Part shown: positions 44,021-56,025 of the stretch, one piece after another
How positions within the stretch are numbered: the first letter of the stretch is position 1
How the letters are laid out: every line of letters begins with the position of its first letter
Assembly (NCBI RefSeq): GCF_964204645.1
Contig: NC_134027.1
Span: 11,336,485 to 11,400,484 of the forward strand
DNA length: 64,000 bases
Source of the DNA: Tubulanus polymorphus
Lineage: Eukaryota > Nemertea > Palaeonemertea > Tubulaniformes > Tubulanidae
Direction of reading: 5' to 3'
Notes under the pieces: generated by a model
What the model was told of the DNA's origin: nothing
Seen by the model: only the letters and a program-made list of their open reading frames with translations
Database searches by the model: none
Translations under genes and position numbers: made by a program

Positions 44021-44456
44021 AGCTAGGGACACACGAGCTTATTCTTTCACCCGATCGCGCCGATTAAATTCGCCAGTGAATTCGCCGACGAAATTATACG
44101 CCCGATACGAGCGGGCACACATAGCGATCAAACCGAAATTCGGTCAGCGACTGGCACTAAGAGGGAGAGAGTTAACGAATCACATGATATCAACAATGCA
44201 TCCTATTGGTTGATAAAAATGGATCGCTCGGCGAAATTCGCTGAGTGCGGGCAGACGAGCGAATTTGCGGGCGATCCGATCGCCGGCGTAAATAATCGGC
44301 CGAAAATATCAAACATGTTTGATACGGGCGATTCGTCGGGCGATCGAGTCGGCCGACGAAATCGTCGTCGCCGTGAGTGGCCACACGAGCGAATTTTTCG
44401 GGCGATTTATAAGTTCGTTGCGATCGGGTGCAAAAATACGCTTGTGTGCCCCTACC
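44021..44456 (+). mobile_element. family D TIR element, full-length
   Basis: 436 bp flanked by TTAA (44017-44020, 44457-44460). TIRs of ~37 bp, 44021-44058 and 44420-44456, share CACACGAGC/CACACAAGC and CACCCGATCGC. GGGCGAT and GAATTTTTCGGGCGA words repeat inside. Ends are AGCTAGGG/CCTACC, not CCC/GGG, so this is TTAA-targeting but not canonical piggyBac; PIF/Harbinger with a TTA/TAA target is the alternative. The long frames on both strands (44210-44590) are repeat-derived. Confidence 0.75.
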
Positions 44457-44883
44457 TTAAGACGAATACTGATAGTAATAATGAATGTTTCGTGTTTTTC
44501 ATTGCGTTTCCGAATCAAATACGAAGACAATATAGCTCAAAGTCGTTCGTATCGATTGTCGAGATATTTCCATTTATATTGAATTCTTAACAAATACATG
44601 CGACCGTCCTATACAAAAGGGGTAAGGGGCGTACGAATCAGAAAGTTCGTATTCATCATTGAATTGCGCTAAACATTCGAAGATCTGCTTCATTTCAAAG
44701 ATATCCAGAAAATAACACTTTTCCATATATTCATGGAGGCCACGTGACGTAACTATGAACTTTTTGTAGAGGGTTGCATAGGGAATATTTTTGCGTTTTT
44801 GCGAAACATTTTTCAATATCCAATCTGCTTCGTTCAGAAAAAAATATGCTGAAAACATCTTTCACATATTTAGTGAACAATAA
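44457..44883. other. unassigned
   Basis: Nothing recognised. Confidence 0.4.
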
Positions 44884-45360
44884 CATGGTTGTAGCAGCCA
44901 TCTTGAATGACCTACAATATCTAACATCCATGAAATGTATACTTAGCCTCCAATGGACAAATATGGTCGTGGCAGCTATCTTGGATGACCTACATTATCA
45001 TCTAACATCCATGAATTGTCTACTTAGCCTAAAAAAGATGCTGATGTTGTAAAACAAATATGGCCGTGGCAGCCATCTTTGATGACCTATATTACGTAAA
45101 TCAAACTCAACAATGATAGTTAAGTACTGTAAAATAAAGTTCAAGGATTCTACAGCCAATGAGAACTAAGTTGTCGTCGGGATATGAAAAACGTTTTAGT
45201 GCCAGTGGCATCCATCTTGGATATAAAATATAGCCATGCCAGACACGGCTCGGATGACCTATGTTATCCAAAATCATAGTAATATACTGAATTAATCCTA
45301 CATTAGCTATAAACCAAATTATCATGCGGAAATGAGAAACGGACAGATGACAGATGGACA
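44884..45360 (+). repeat. family N tandem block (GTGGCAGCCATCTTGGATGA)
   Basis: The box ATGGYCGTGGCAGCCATCTT plus GATGACCTA occurs near 44885, 44963 and 45059, with a weaker copy at 45201. TCTAACATCCATGAA follows two of them. It ends with GACAGATGACAGATGGACAA and GGCTATCACCATAGG, common in marine-invertebrate repeats. The frame 44774-45052 merely repeats MVVAAIL. Confidence 0.65.
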
Positions 45361-47003
45361 AGGCTATCACCATAGGAATGAGTCAAAACCTCCCTCCTGA
45401 TCAGTGCCAAATAAGGTGCTTCAACAGCAGGCCGATATAATGGATATCAGTGCCGAGATAAACGAGAAACCAGCCGAGCATTCAAGAATAGAGACAGACG
45501 AACGAACAGACAGACAGCGAACACAAAAATTCTGTTTCGTCTCAACTGAACGCCTAATAGAGTCGAGATCAAACGAGGCCATAATCTATTCGGTGGAAAT
45601 TGGTTCCACGCAAACGGAAAAGTCTTATAGTCGGGAGAGTGAGTGCAGATCATAGGAGGATAGATTAGCTTAAAGGGATAGGTCATTGTATCTTACAGCA
45701 TATATCGTATGTTGTTGTTACCAAGCGAAAATGGGAAAATATCTCCGATAACATCTCAAACTGATTTGAACTGTTTCCACGATGGATATTCTTAAATATT
45801 ATCCAAATCCCATAGCAAATTGTTGACGTTGCTATGAATGTTATGATTTGGATTGAAAACGAAAACATGGCTTCACGTATTTTCATATTTTGATGAAAAT
45901 CAAATGCAACTGATGCAACTTTAACTTCCTTATTACATAATAGTCCATACATGAATTAACAAACTAACCTTAGCTATCTCCACGCATGGACTGTAAAACC
46001 AGGGAGATGGGAGTGAAACAAACTGGTTTTTGGAGTCATGGCCCACACTAACTCAACGAACCTAGTTTTCGATGTATTTCAACTAAAATAGCTAGTAGCG
46101 TCTTAACTTATCTCATCTTCGGCAGTATGAAACCACATCAAGTGTGTAAGTTCAAGGTCATCTGTGGCGCTCAAACGCTCCACTAGAAAAAAATCAGACG
46201 CGAGTGCGGGTTTAATGTGAAGAGTACCCTTCTTTTTGAAGAAAGGTTTCAAAAAACGCGGGCAAACAGTAAACTCTGCATTGAACCTGTGTATCTAGCG
46301 TAGTGTAGATGCGTAACCCGGGTATATGAAGCATGAGTAGACGAGCCACGCGCCAAATAAAAAAAAACCTCCTAGTTTCACTTGCATCGCGGCTGAATCA
46401 CAACAAATACCTTGCAGCGATTACGTCGTCTACCTGTTCGTCGCCGATGAACGTCGATCGATAAGGATTCAAATTCTCCGCAAGACGATTACGTGGTCTG
46501 CGGTATCTTAAATAAGTTCACTAGGAAATCGCTGTCGTTGTAGAAAATGGCGATGTAAAACGTCACACGATCACCGCCCAGGATTTTACCTATATAGCCC
46601 AGCCGTATCGCGGTTTACACGACGACGACGACGACGCAATCGGTAAGAGTAGGTTATAGTTTCAACTCAGCGGCAGACAGTAAACACATCGCCGCGCATT
46701 TACTGATTGAAGCTATCGGTCTAATGGGTGGTGAGCCGAGCTGTGAATTAGTGAAAATAGTCACTATGTTAAACTATTGAATCAAGAAACAGTTAATAAA
46801 ATAACATAATATGTGTCCCAATCCAGCAAGCTCTACATTTTTCAGTATCATTACCCCAGTCATTTCAATACTCTCACATGTATCAGTCATCTCTCCCTGG
46901 GGAGAAGTAACGCCGAGCGGCCAACAATCGCTCAGGAGTCATCTATCAGGTCAGGTAGCCATTTACTCCTGAGGCAATGAGGATGATAAGTGTTACCCGG
47001 GGA
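45361..47003. other. unassigned
   Basis: The frame 45404-45655 is rich in GACAGACGAACG repeat sequence. (GAC)n lies at 46621-46637. No gene is supported. Confidence 0.4.
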
Positions 47004-47101
47004 CCCGATGGTAATGTACGGGGTTCGAACCCACAACCTGGATTCCCAGACACGACCTGGATTCCCAGAATCGAACCCTCTAACCACTCCACGTTCGTCC
47101 A
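47004..47101 (-). mobile_element. tRNA-derived SINE or tRNA pseudogene with internal duplication
   Basis: The minus strand reads GTGGAGTGGTTAGAGGGTTC (A-box region), then two copies of TCTGGGAATCCAGG, then GTGGGTTCGAACCCCG (B box). Box spacing is tRNA-like once the duplicated CTGGGAATCCAGGT unit is discounted. No long tail is visible. Confidence 0.6.
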
Positions 47102-47562
47102 AAGCAGTGAACGAAGTAAACTCAGAATGGTCTGAACGTCGTCGAGTGCGCGGAGAAGCAACGTGGCATTAAGCTTCCCCGTGCGAGATCCGATACTGAT
47201 CATATATTCCCGAATCAAAGGAACCCAATTATCTTTAAGACACACACTAACGCGGCTTCGTGCGGATGCTTCCTTTCATAATAACTAAAAATCAGATGGT
47301 GAGTAAAACCAAACAAAATCATCCGAAGATTATGATTACTAAGACGAACTCGGAAATGGACATAGTCTACGACCATACGCGGCCCCGTGTGTCAATGTAA
47401 ACGTCGAGCGATAAAATTCAGAGCATGTCTCTCTGTGAGCAGCTACTATTTGACTATGCCGTCGTCCCGATGAGCGTTGAAATAAAAATAGGCATTTATT
47501 TGCTCGATGCTTCAGCAGTGAATATTTTTTTTCTGAGGCAGACCGACACATAATATCTGAAA
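47102..47562. other. unassigned
   Basis: GTCTACGACCATAC at 47367-47380 equals the 5' end of animal 5S rRNA, but homology stops there. Confidence 0.4.
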
Positions 47563-47945
47563 CAAGCCATAGGCGACAACGGTTCTCAGGCTTGTCGACT
47601 CAAACTCCAAAATTACCATGCGTTAGTTCTCATTACATTTTGGATATGTTGCATCTAGGTCCAATTGCTAAATTTTGTCAAACATCTTTTTGAATTTGGT
47701 CAGTGTTCCTCAGTTATGAGGTCATATTCAAGGTCATGTTGCTAAAAAACAACAGTTTCCAGTGCCTAGTTCTGCCTCAAGGTGGTGCATTGGGCCCCTT
47801 CTTTGCGCTGCACAACTTGACCACCATACTAACATTGGAGCCAAGAGATCGACCGACTATTATCGAAGCTAAGTAGCTGAAAGACTGACACACACAAACA
47901 CAGACGGACACGCAGTTCGAGAATAAGGAAGCCCGAGAACCAAAA
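47563..47945 (+). repeat. family G repeat, single unit
   Basis: Homologous to 26462-26965: CAAGCCATAGGCGACAACGG, TATGAGGTCATATTCAAGGT, GCCTAGTTCTGCCTCAAGGT and a GACTGACACACACAAACACA ending. It lacks the 166-bp internal duplication. Confidence 0.7.
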
Positions 47946-49242
47946 ACTTGTATTACTGAAAATCCTTCACATCAACTATATCGCTCGGATGAGAAAATCT
48001 ACGTTGCTTTACTCCTTTGTTCGTGACTTTCACTGGCTTCTCAATGGAAGCTTATTCTAATAGCGAAAGAGCAACGCTTGAAAAAGTCATCTCCTAGAGA
48101 AGCTAACCTACTCTTTAGGCTGTACCGGCAGTTGTAAACCGACATTAAATCCCCATTCTTTCAATTTTTGATCATTCAGGCTTCATTTCGTTAGTTCAGC
48201 AACTCACGTAAATGAACTACGAATGCTAGACATTAGGCATTTCAAGTTTCTTTAGCCACTGTAAAAAAGTCAACGATTGCAAATTTGCTCCAAGAATCGT
48301 GAAAGTCTGAAATGGATGACGGTTCCGAAGATGGTGGATTTATACGGGCACATGAATGTAGGGAGGGGATGAGAAAGGTTGTCTCTTGCGGGAACTTTAA
48401 GTAAATCACCTTTTTTTGTTCGTAATACCATTACATCGGCTGGGCCGAAAGATTGAAAATTTGATTATCCCTACACCAGCTGCGATTCGGATGAAAAAGG
48501 AATTTATGATTTCGCATTATCGCATTATCGCCAACATTGCGACATCAGTTAACTCGGTTTTCGCGTATAGAATAAAAGCCATAGCAGTTTTTAGAGCGAA
48601 TTCAACAACTTTCTCAGACATCGGTCGTTTTAAGATGTACGCAATGTTTGTATAGTAATTGCAGTCATAGAATTCCATTAGCGAAAGAGAAAGAAAGAGA
48701 GATGGGGAGAGAGGGGAGGGAAGTGAAGTTGGAAGAGGGTATGGCGGAGTAAGAAGCAGATCGAGAGGGTCGACTGCAAGGCCCTTATAACTTTGAGTGC
48801 CCTGTTCTTCTACTGTTGAGCAGTACCGACGAAATCTTGGCTAGAACCTAGGCTCGATTACATACATATAATTTCATTAGTAAATTGATGGTTAGCCACA
48901 TTGGACATGCAAGGCCACATGCAATATGTATATCACTCACGAGATATTCCCGTGATATCAATCAGGTAGCTTTTGTCATCAACACCTTGAAGTCAGTTTA
49001 CTAAGGGCGTGCTGGGATTATAATCAAGTTATAACGACGCACGGCTTCGTGTATTCATCAAAGTCAAATCAGCTTGCGGTGACACTTCATTATATTTCGT
49101 TGCTTTATTGCCAAAGTGTGATATATTTCAAATCAGAAAGTATCAAAAGGCCAGCACACCCTCAAGTTGAAACTTTCGATATTATCCGTTTACGATGATT
49201 GATAACACGGGAGATAAACTGGTGTTTTTTCGAGAAAGCCCG
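47946..49242. other. unassigned; GA-rich tract
   Basis: A purine tract lies at 48682-48770. Nothing gene-like. Confidence 0.4.
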
Positions 49243-49390
49243 AGCCACGATCACACGGAGACGAATTGGCCCGGGCCAAATTGGCACGGATCAGACTCGA
49301 GCCAAAATTGGCCTGGGCCTAATTAGAGAACGCGTTCATATGCAAACCACTCACTCGATACTAAACAATGCTTAAACAAAGCGAAGTAGG
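49243..49390 (+). mobile_element. family A element, left half only
   Basis: A perfect left TIR (AGCCACGATCACACGGAGAC) continues to AATGCTTAAACAAAGCGAAG and then stops. The right half is deleted. Confidence 0.85.
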
Positions 49391-49914
49391 TAATATTTCT
49401 TATCGAAATATCGAAAAGAAATCAAACACACATGCCCGAGTTTAGCCGTGAATTTCCGCTGCAAACGCCCTCGCGTTTAATCCCTGAAATCCATACCAAT
49501 CTATCTACGTACGATTGCTTTTACATCGAGTGTTTAATTTGCAACCGAACCCATTATCACCAGCGCAGAGTACTTAAACATCTGACATCAAGAGTCTCCA
49601 ACAGGTGGCAATTATTCATTATATTAAATATAATATACATATAACTACTAGCCGTATGAAAATCATATTAAACATATAACGCGCGCGAGCTCGACGTAAG
49701 TATCTTGTATCTCGGATTAGTCTAGACCTGCGAGGTATGTAACCAATTTCATCCGATTCTGCATGAAAGAATACGCCAAAGTTAACTAAAAACGTAGTCT
49801 TAAATTCACGATTTTACGCTTAATATATCAAATCTGTTTGCGCGTATATCCAGCTAAAAATCAATTCAATAAACCTTCACTTCCGTGGCTTGGCTATTAC
49901 GAATATAAAAAGAC
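49391..49914. other. unassigned
   Basis: The frame 49432-49644 is Cys/His-containing (CLICNRTHYHQRRVLKH) and zinc-finger-like at a glance. It is too short to assign. Confidence 0.35.
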
Positions 49915-50219
49915 CAGGGCCGTGCCGAGTGGGGGTTTAAGGGTTGTGAACGAAACCCCCTAACATTTGTGCCCTTCAAAGTTAGTGTCAGAAAATTTGG
50001 GTCAAGGATGTTCTTAAATTTGGATACAATGTTCTTGTTCTTTTTTGGAAAATGAAAAGCAATCCTTTTTCAAATGATTTATTCAGGTACCGGGGCACTT
50101 CATATTTTAGATCCGTCCTTTTTCAAAAGGAAAGTGGCCCTTTTACGGTAAAAAAATGCCCTTGACCTTGAAATAGAATTGCCCTTCAAAAAAGCTTGTT
50201 ACAAGCGTGATGACCCTGA
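49915..50219 (+). mobile_element. family H element
   Basis: CAGGGCCGTGCCGAGTGGGG start, ACCCCCTAACATTTGTGCCC, GATTTATTCAGGTACCGGGG and TTTCAAAAGGAAAGTGGCCC. It ends GATGACCCTG and is diverged from 15634-16018. Confidence 0.65.
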
Positions 50220-51593
50220 TTTTGTATAATAGTCTTAAATTGGTCATACGTCTTGAACTGAGTCATGGTTTCAGTCGAAACTGAAGTCGGAAACTGGTCT
50301 TAAATCTGAAGACTGGTCCTAATTTATTAGATTGGCTATAGAAATGATAGTCTGAGCCCACGCTATGGAACCAGGCCCTCGGAAGGTCACTAAATAGTAA
50401 CCTTCTATTTCGCGATCTCTCTTACACATCTTATCACCGCCGAATAAACATGGAACATAATAATTTATCCGCGTAGTTTGTCAATACTACGTCATCATTT
50501 CTGTCAGCCGAGCCATTTATTTGCTGGCAAAATCGTGTCAGAATCCCCGCGTCGTGAATCGGTATCTAATGTATAGGTTTCGGGAGTGTCGGGCAACGAC
50601 GACGACTACGACACCGACGAAAAAGGTCGCGCATCTTTCCATAATTATCGACATCATATTCAACCGCACGTAGACAACAAGCGCTTTGATCAGCGACAAC
50701 TGCGTAAATCTTTACCCGCGCGTTTCTACACCTTAATCTTCGAGAGAGATCGTTCTCGACTCGACAACAAACTGATTCTCTCTCTCGCTCTCTCCCCCTC
50801 TCAACTTCGTACGGTTTCACCGAGACGCTGCTAACCACTCGGATTATGCTCCCCTTTTATCAACATTGAATGCAATTAGCCGAAAGAATACGGCATTGTC
50901 GGCGGTTTGTCACTGTTCATCTGCGACGCTGTCTCGCGACGGCAGACGTTCGTAATTACGAACATCCATTTTCATTCAGCTCCGCCGTGAAGGAGATATG
51001 TGTAGCAAAAATGGTTATTTTTCAACCGCGAAAAACACACAACACACACATGATGGAAATTATAAGCTAATCTGGACATTCTCCAGAGCCATCGCTATCC
51101 GTCGTCGGAAACACCAAAACCGACTTACACTTCACCGGATCAGCGATGTGAAGACAGTAACCGTCCGTCACATCTTACGCAAACTGATTTTAACCTTCTA
51201 CAAACTCAATGCACATAATGAAAATTGCCCATAAAGACTCAACAACAGTAATCAAGTTTGTCAGCTTCGAGCGGCAGATAACGAAAATATAACTGGAAGG
51301 CTGACACTGCAGCCCGGGGCATTTTTCACGTACACTTCACGTAGGAGGTTTTATCAAAATTGGTCTTACATTGATTCTTCAAATGGATGATCTTTCTCGC
51401 TAGCCCCGTTTTCCCTGCAGAGATGAGATCTATCAAATTATTCGCGCTAAACTCCGGCGTCGTGCGCGTGCGTGCCCCGACAACCATTTGAAATGTACTC
51501 GAAAAAGCGATACACAGCGAGCAGTGAATTCAGGCTGCTGTCAGAAAGTGACGAGTAGTCTGATTTCGAGCTGAAACGTGTAGTCCTGGCAGG
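50220..51593. other. unassigned; minisatellite-like scrap at 50280-50380
   Basis: ACTGGTCCTAATTTATTAGA then TTGGCTATAGAA recalls the 52.5-kb minisatellite. CCGAGTGGTTAGCAGCGTC on the minus strand near 50825-50845 is A-box-like, but no B box follows. Confidence 0.35.
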
Positions 51594-51641
51594 CTACAAT
51601 TCAAAAACTATATATATATATATATAGTTTTTGAATTGTAG
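51594..51641. repeat. 48-bp palindrome centred on (TA)n
   Basis: CTACAATTCAAAAAC and GTTTTTGAATTGTAG are perfect inversions around TA repeats. It would extrude as a cruciform and abuts the large TA tract. Confidence 0.9.
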
Positions 51642-52012
<371 letters not shown>

Positions 52013-52541
52013 CAGTGAATTCAAGTATATACCCAGTTTGGGTTGTCTGGAGAAAATCAATTTCACGCCCCAAAAAAGTGATAAACTTCCTCACCGTCTG
52101 GCGCCTGAAAAGGTGCCTACCAAGTTGACAGCTTCTGTATGAAATTACTCTGTACCGTGTTATCGCAAGCACGACTTGTCATATTTTTACATTTATCATA
52201 AAAGGCCGAGCAACGAAGCGGTGTTATTCCGAGATTAAACATTTTCTTTCGCGCAACGAGTTTTCGCCGGAATAAATCAGTTCCTAAGGGACGGGCCTCT
52301 CACTTAGCTTTAGCGAGTTGTCGTCTAGGATAAAACATAATGATGATGAATGATCTTCAGTATTCCTGGAATGATTTTGACTTTTTCTGAAGCCGCTATA
52401 TCCCGTCTAAAGTCTCCACGCGATTGTTTCAGATTATGGACATTAGTTCCATTTTAGAAATATCCGAGTGGGATACTCAATTCAATTCATTTCTTATTTA
52501 TTGACGCTTTAGGTTACAAGTTCAACTGCAGAAATTTTCTC
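52013..52541. other. unassigned
   Basis: Nothing recognised. Confidence 0.4.
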
Positions 52542-52810
52542 AGTTTAGACTAAGTCGTTAGATGGTTATAGAACCAAAATGAGCTTAGACTTGTCTAGTT
52601 GTTAGGTGGGTTGTGGAACCAGTGAGATTAAACTGATCTGGCTGTTAGGTTGGTTATAGAACCAAAATGAGCTTAGACTTCTCTTGTCAGGTTGGTTATA
52701 GAACCAAAAGAAATAAAATAAGCTTAGACTGGTCCTGTTGTTAGGTTGGTTAGAACCAAAATGGCCTTAGACTGGTCCTGTTGTTAGATTGGTTATAGAA
52801 CCAAAATGAG
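52542..52810 (+). repeat. ~45-bp minisatellite, six units
   Basis: Units of 40-51 bp start at about 52544, 52584, 52628, 52672, 52723 and 52766. Each has CTTAGACTGGTCCTGTTGTT and GGTTGGTTATAGAACCAAAA. Relatives are scattered at 23816-24095 and 50280-50380. Confidence 0.85.
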
Positions 52811-53404
52811 CAAGCCAGTAACCAGCTTGTATAAGGAGTAAACAAATGAATAATAGAAAGTATTTCATGGAATATCGAGTCGAGCAGTTGTTAAGTCGGT
52901 TGGATCCTATTTATGACTTCGCTGAGAGTTCATCAAAATAACTCCACAGCCGCCGAGCGGTATATCAACGCGCGGCTCGCATCGATCAAATGAGATCAAT
53001 TTTTTTTCAGAAACTCGTCGGGATTATGGTGTAAAATCTATTCGTTGTTGAGAGACACCCTTTAATCAGCGTTAACTGAAAATGTCAAAGATCGATAGAA
53101 ACGCAAGAGAGGTCGGGGCTCGTCTTTGAAATTGTGTACGACGACGACAATGTGACACCGACGTTACTGCGCGATTAAATACAGCACAGTAGCCTAGATG
53201 AAGCGTTTCTGGCACATTATCAAACGATGTTTGCCCGTGAAAACGATGCTTCGAAAAAGCTTTTGTTCTTCTCCCCCCCTCCCCAATCGGGTGTCAAGGT
53301 TTTGCGCTGAATTGGGGAGGAGTCAAGGTTGCGCATTTAAAGTGCACTGCTCGTCCAATAATGCTGGAGCACGCTTAACAGCGAAACCGGATAAATGCGC
53401 GTTA
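52811..53404. other. unassigned
   Basis: The frame 53198-53449 runs into family E and is not recognised. Confidence 0.4.
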
Positions 53405-54080
53405 AACAAGAAAACTTACTTGAAAGTTTATCCATGCCTTGATAAATAGCAAAATAGCTTCATATTGTCAACAATAATACAATATGTACATAGATATTAA
53501 CATTATATGTGATATTAACCCTTTAAGTGCTGAATAAATAATACCCTTTAGTGCTGGAGATGATTTTAGAATTTGGAAGAATTCCATTTTTAGTGTGTTG
53601 AACAACGGGAATACCACTATAGTGCGTCTACACAGGGGAGCGGTGTATCGCTAGTTATTAGTAATTCATTATGTGTGACAGGTGCTGCCATCTTTCAAGA
53701 GAGATATTACTAATTACATCAATACACTCCAGTGCGGTGTAATAGCAAAATCTGTCACTGATTTATACACCGCACTGCGGTAAGGATCAGCGAAGTTATT
53801 GTGGATTTGAAATTATCGATAATTGAATTGACTGGCAACCAGTCTAGCCCCGATATATTGATTGAAGGTCACATCCTTTCAAAAATAATTATGAAAATTT
53901 ATCAAAAATTTAAATAAGAGTCATGAAATATATTCAATTACAAAATAAACGCCAAAATTCAAAGTGTGAATTTTTATGTTGAAACGTCGATATTGGCGAC
54001 ATGTGCATATCGACTCATACAGAACCCCTTAAATAGCACATACTAGGAATATAGACGTGGTTGTAATGGTTTTTATGGCG
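53405..54080 (-). mobile_element. family E repeat split by a piggyBac-type MITE
   Basis: The left part (ACTTACTTGAAAGTTTATCC to GTGATATTAA) and right part (GGATCAGCGAAGTTATTGTG to GTGGTTGTAATGG) rejoin into the uninterrupted E consensus seen at 61190-61560. The insert is family C. Confidence 0.85.
53519..53782 (-). mobile_element. family C piggyBac-type MITE nested in E, right end lost
   Basis: CCC at 53519-53521 follows TTAA 53515-53518. The body matches 19216-19507. The last ~20 bp are gone: sequence jumps from CACCGCACTGCGG to TAAGGATCAG of the host repeat. Confidence 0.88.
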
Positions 54081-55771
54081 ACAAAAAACTACGGCTTACA
54101 TCTATGGCTGAGTCGGATATCAAATATGTTTAACAACTTGATGGCGGCCACTTGTCCGAAAGGTTCGCGTGCATCGTCATTCGGTGAAACTGCCGTCATC
54201 GCCATCCAGCTAAATCGGGCATTGTGTCAATATCGCGAAAACTGCGACGAAAGCGCAACGCACCGAGCGAGCGTTAAAAAAGTTGAGATATACACGAAAA
54301 CATAAACATAATTCAGTTCGCGCGTTGTTAAAAACCGGGCCGTTTCACTGAAGGGCTTCCATGCGTCATTTTAATTACACTGAGGAGAATTGGCGGCGGC
54401 GAATTCTCCCATTAAAATCGGATTTTTTTGGTTTCTATGGGAATTGATTTCGGTGTTCTGCGAAGCGTGCGAAACTGATACGTCTCTCCTCGAAAGCGCG
54501 CGCGGGATTACGGCGAACCGTTAAACGAACGCGGCTTTCGTCTCTCCGCCAGACTATGACGAAACGTCGCGCGACCAGAGACACGAAAACCAAATACGGA
54601 TGTATATGAATAAATCGGATGCGGTATCTAATGAGTTAATTTCCGTACCTTATCGTCGACCGAGAGAATAACCGTAGTAGGCTTACCTGAAAAAAAGCAA
54701 AACGGAGAAAAAAATTTATATCATTAGTATCGGAAGATTTCAAATAACGAAAAATGACATATGTTCGCTAGTAAGGATCAGCTGTTTGCGAGTGGGACAG
54801 ATGTTATCGGAGACGATTTTGCGACAACGTCGAAGAACTGCGCGGTAGAACATGGCAGATTTCGTGAAAAAAGAAATCTCGCGATTATAAAAAAAAAAAC
54901 ATTTGGAAAAGAAGTCGTAAAAAACGAAATTGGATCGATTATCGAAATTGGATCGGATATCGCTCAATTTGGACACATTCTTTGGTACCAACTGATCTGA
55001 CTTCAGAAGTGGAAAAAAATTGCCAATTGTGTATAATCCAGATATCGCATACCGCGAGATGATGAGAGGTTAACTTTACCATTCTAATCTAGAATAGGAT
55101 TCCTTTTCTCGGAATTTCTTTTTTAAGTATCTTTCTAAGAACGCGCGCGGCGCGTATATAGTTTCGTATTTCAATCGAATCGAAATGCCATCCGCCAACT
55201 TCAAAAGTACCCGACAACGCTCGCTCGACAAGTCACATCACGATGTCGTTTCAAGACACGGATATTTATAGAACGGCCTTAAAACGCCTGATTTCGTAAC
55301 CGGCGCTAAGAACGACTAAACATCTTGAGCTTTTTCATCTTCATCGCGCGGAACTACAAATTCCGCTAATAACGCGCGCATACCTCGGCAAATGAAATGA
55401 ATACGATAGCGTTCCATTTCACATCACTAAAAACATTCGTCGAATGCTCGAAACGAGCAGCAGCTAAAAATAATGAGTTTTCAGTGTTTGTGTCTCATTT
55501 TATTGCCTTCAGCGGTTCGAAGCTAATCAACTATTCTCCAATGTCTATATTCACTAGTGCATCCATTAAAACTTCAATGAGTTTTCGGCTGTTTTTGTCA
55601 TTTTGCTTGGCGACGCCGGCAGCACTTCAATATTGGTAGGGAGGGGGGGGCGACGATGACATGATTGTTGATCGTCACAAATCGGCGCTCCCATGGCTGA
55701 ACGGGTTAATATGAGGGTAGACTACCCAAAACAAAAATGAAAAATCACTGCACAAAAATGCTATTCCCTGG
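54081..55771. other. long unassigned stretch
   Basis: Overlapping frames on both strands at 54740-55000 and a frame 55397-55639 show no family signature. CCATGGCTGAACGGG at 55692-55706 is A-box-like only. Confidence 0.35.
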
Positions 55772-56025
55772 CTTGTAGAAAGCATTTTTGGCCCTTGCAT
55801 CGGACCAGGCCCTAGCCAAATTTTAGCACCGGTTAAATTATTGTATATGAATTTCAACTGGTTCCGGATGTAACTCACTTTCCTATGTTTAAGCATCGTT
55901 TATAATTGAGTGAATGGTTTGCATACATATGAACGCACTCTCTAATCAGGAACAGGCCAAATTTGAATCGGGCCTGATCCGTGCCAATTTGGCCCCGGCA
56001 AAATCGTCTCCGTGTGATCGCGACT
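55772..56025 (-). mobile_element. family A element, left end eroded
   Basis: AGCATTTTTGGCCCTTGCAT to TCTCCGTGTGATCGCGACT. Contains TTTAAGCATCGTTTATAATT. Confidence 0.8.

Noticed and set aside
44210-44590. 126-codon frame with overlapping frames on both strands
   Set aside because: It lies in the family D element and its inverted repeats.
47367-47380. GTCTACGACCATAC, identical to the start of animal 5S rRNA
   Set aside because: Homology ends after 14 bases with no internal control region, so it is likely chance.
49432-49644. Zinc-finger-like Cys/His frame
   Set aside because: Only one incomplete C..C..H..H pattern in a 70-codon frame, without repeats or linkers.
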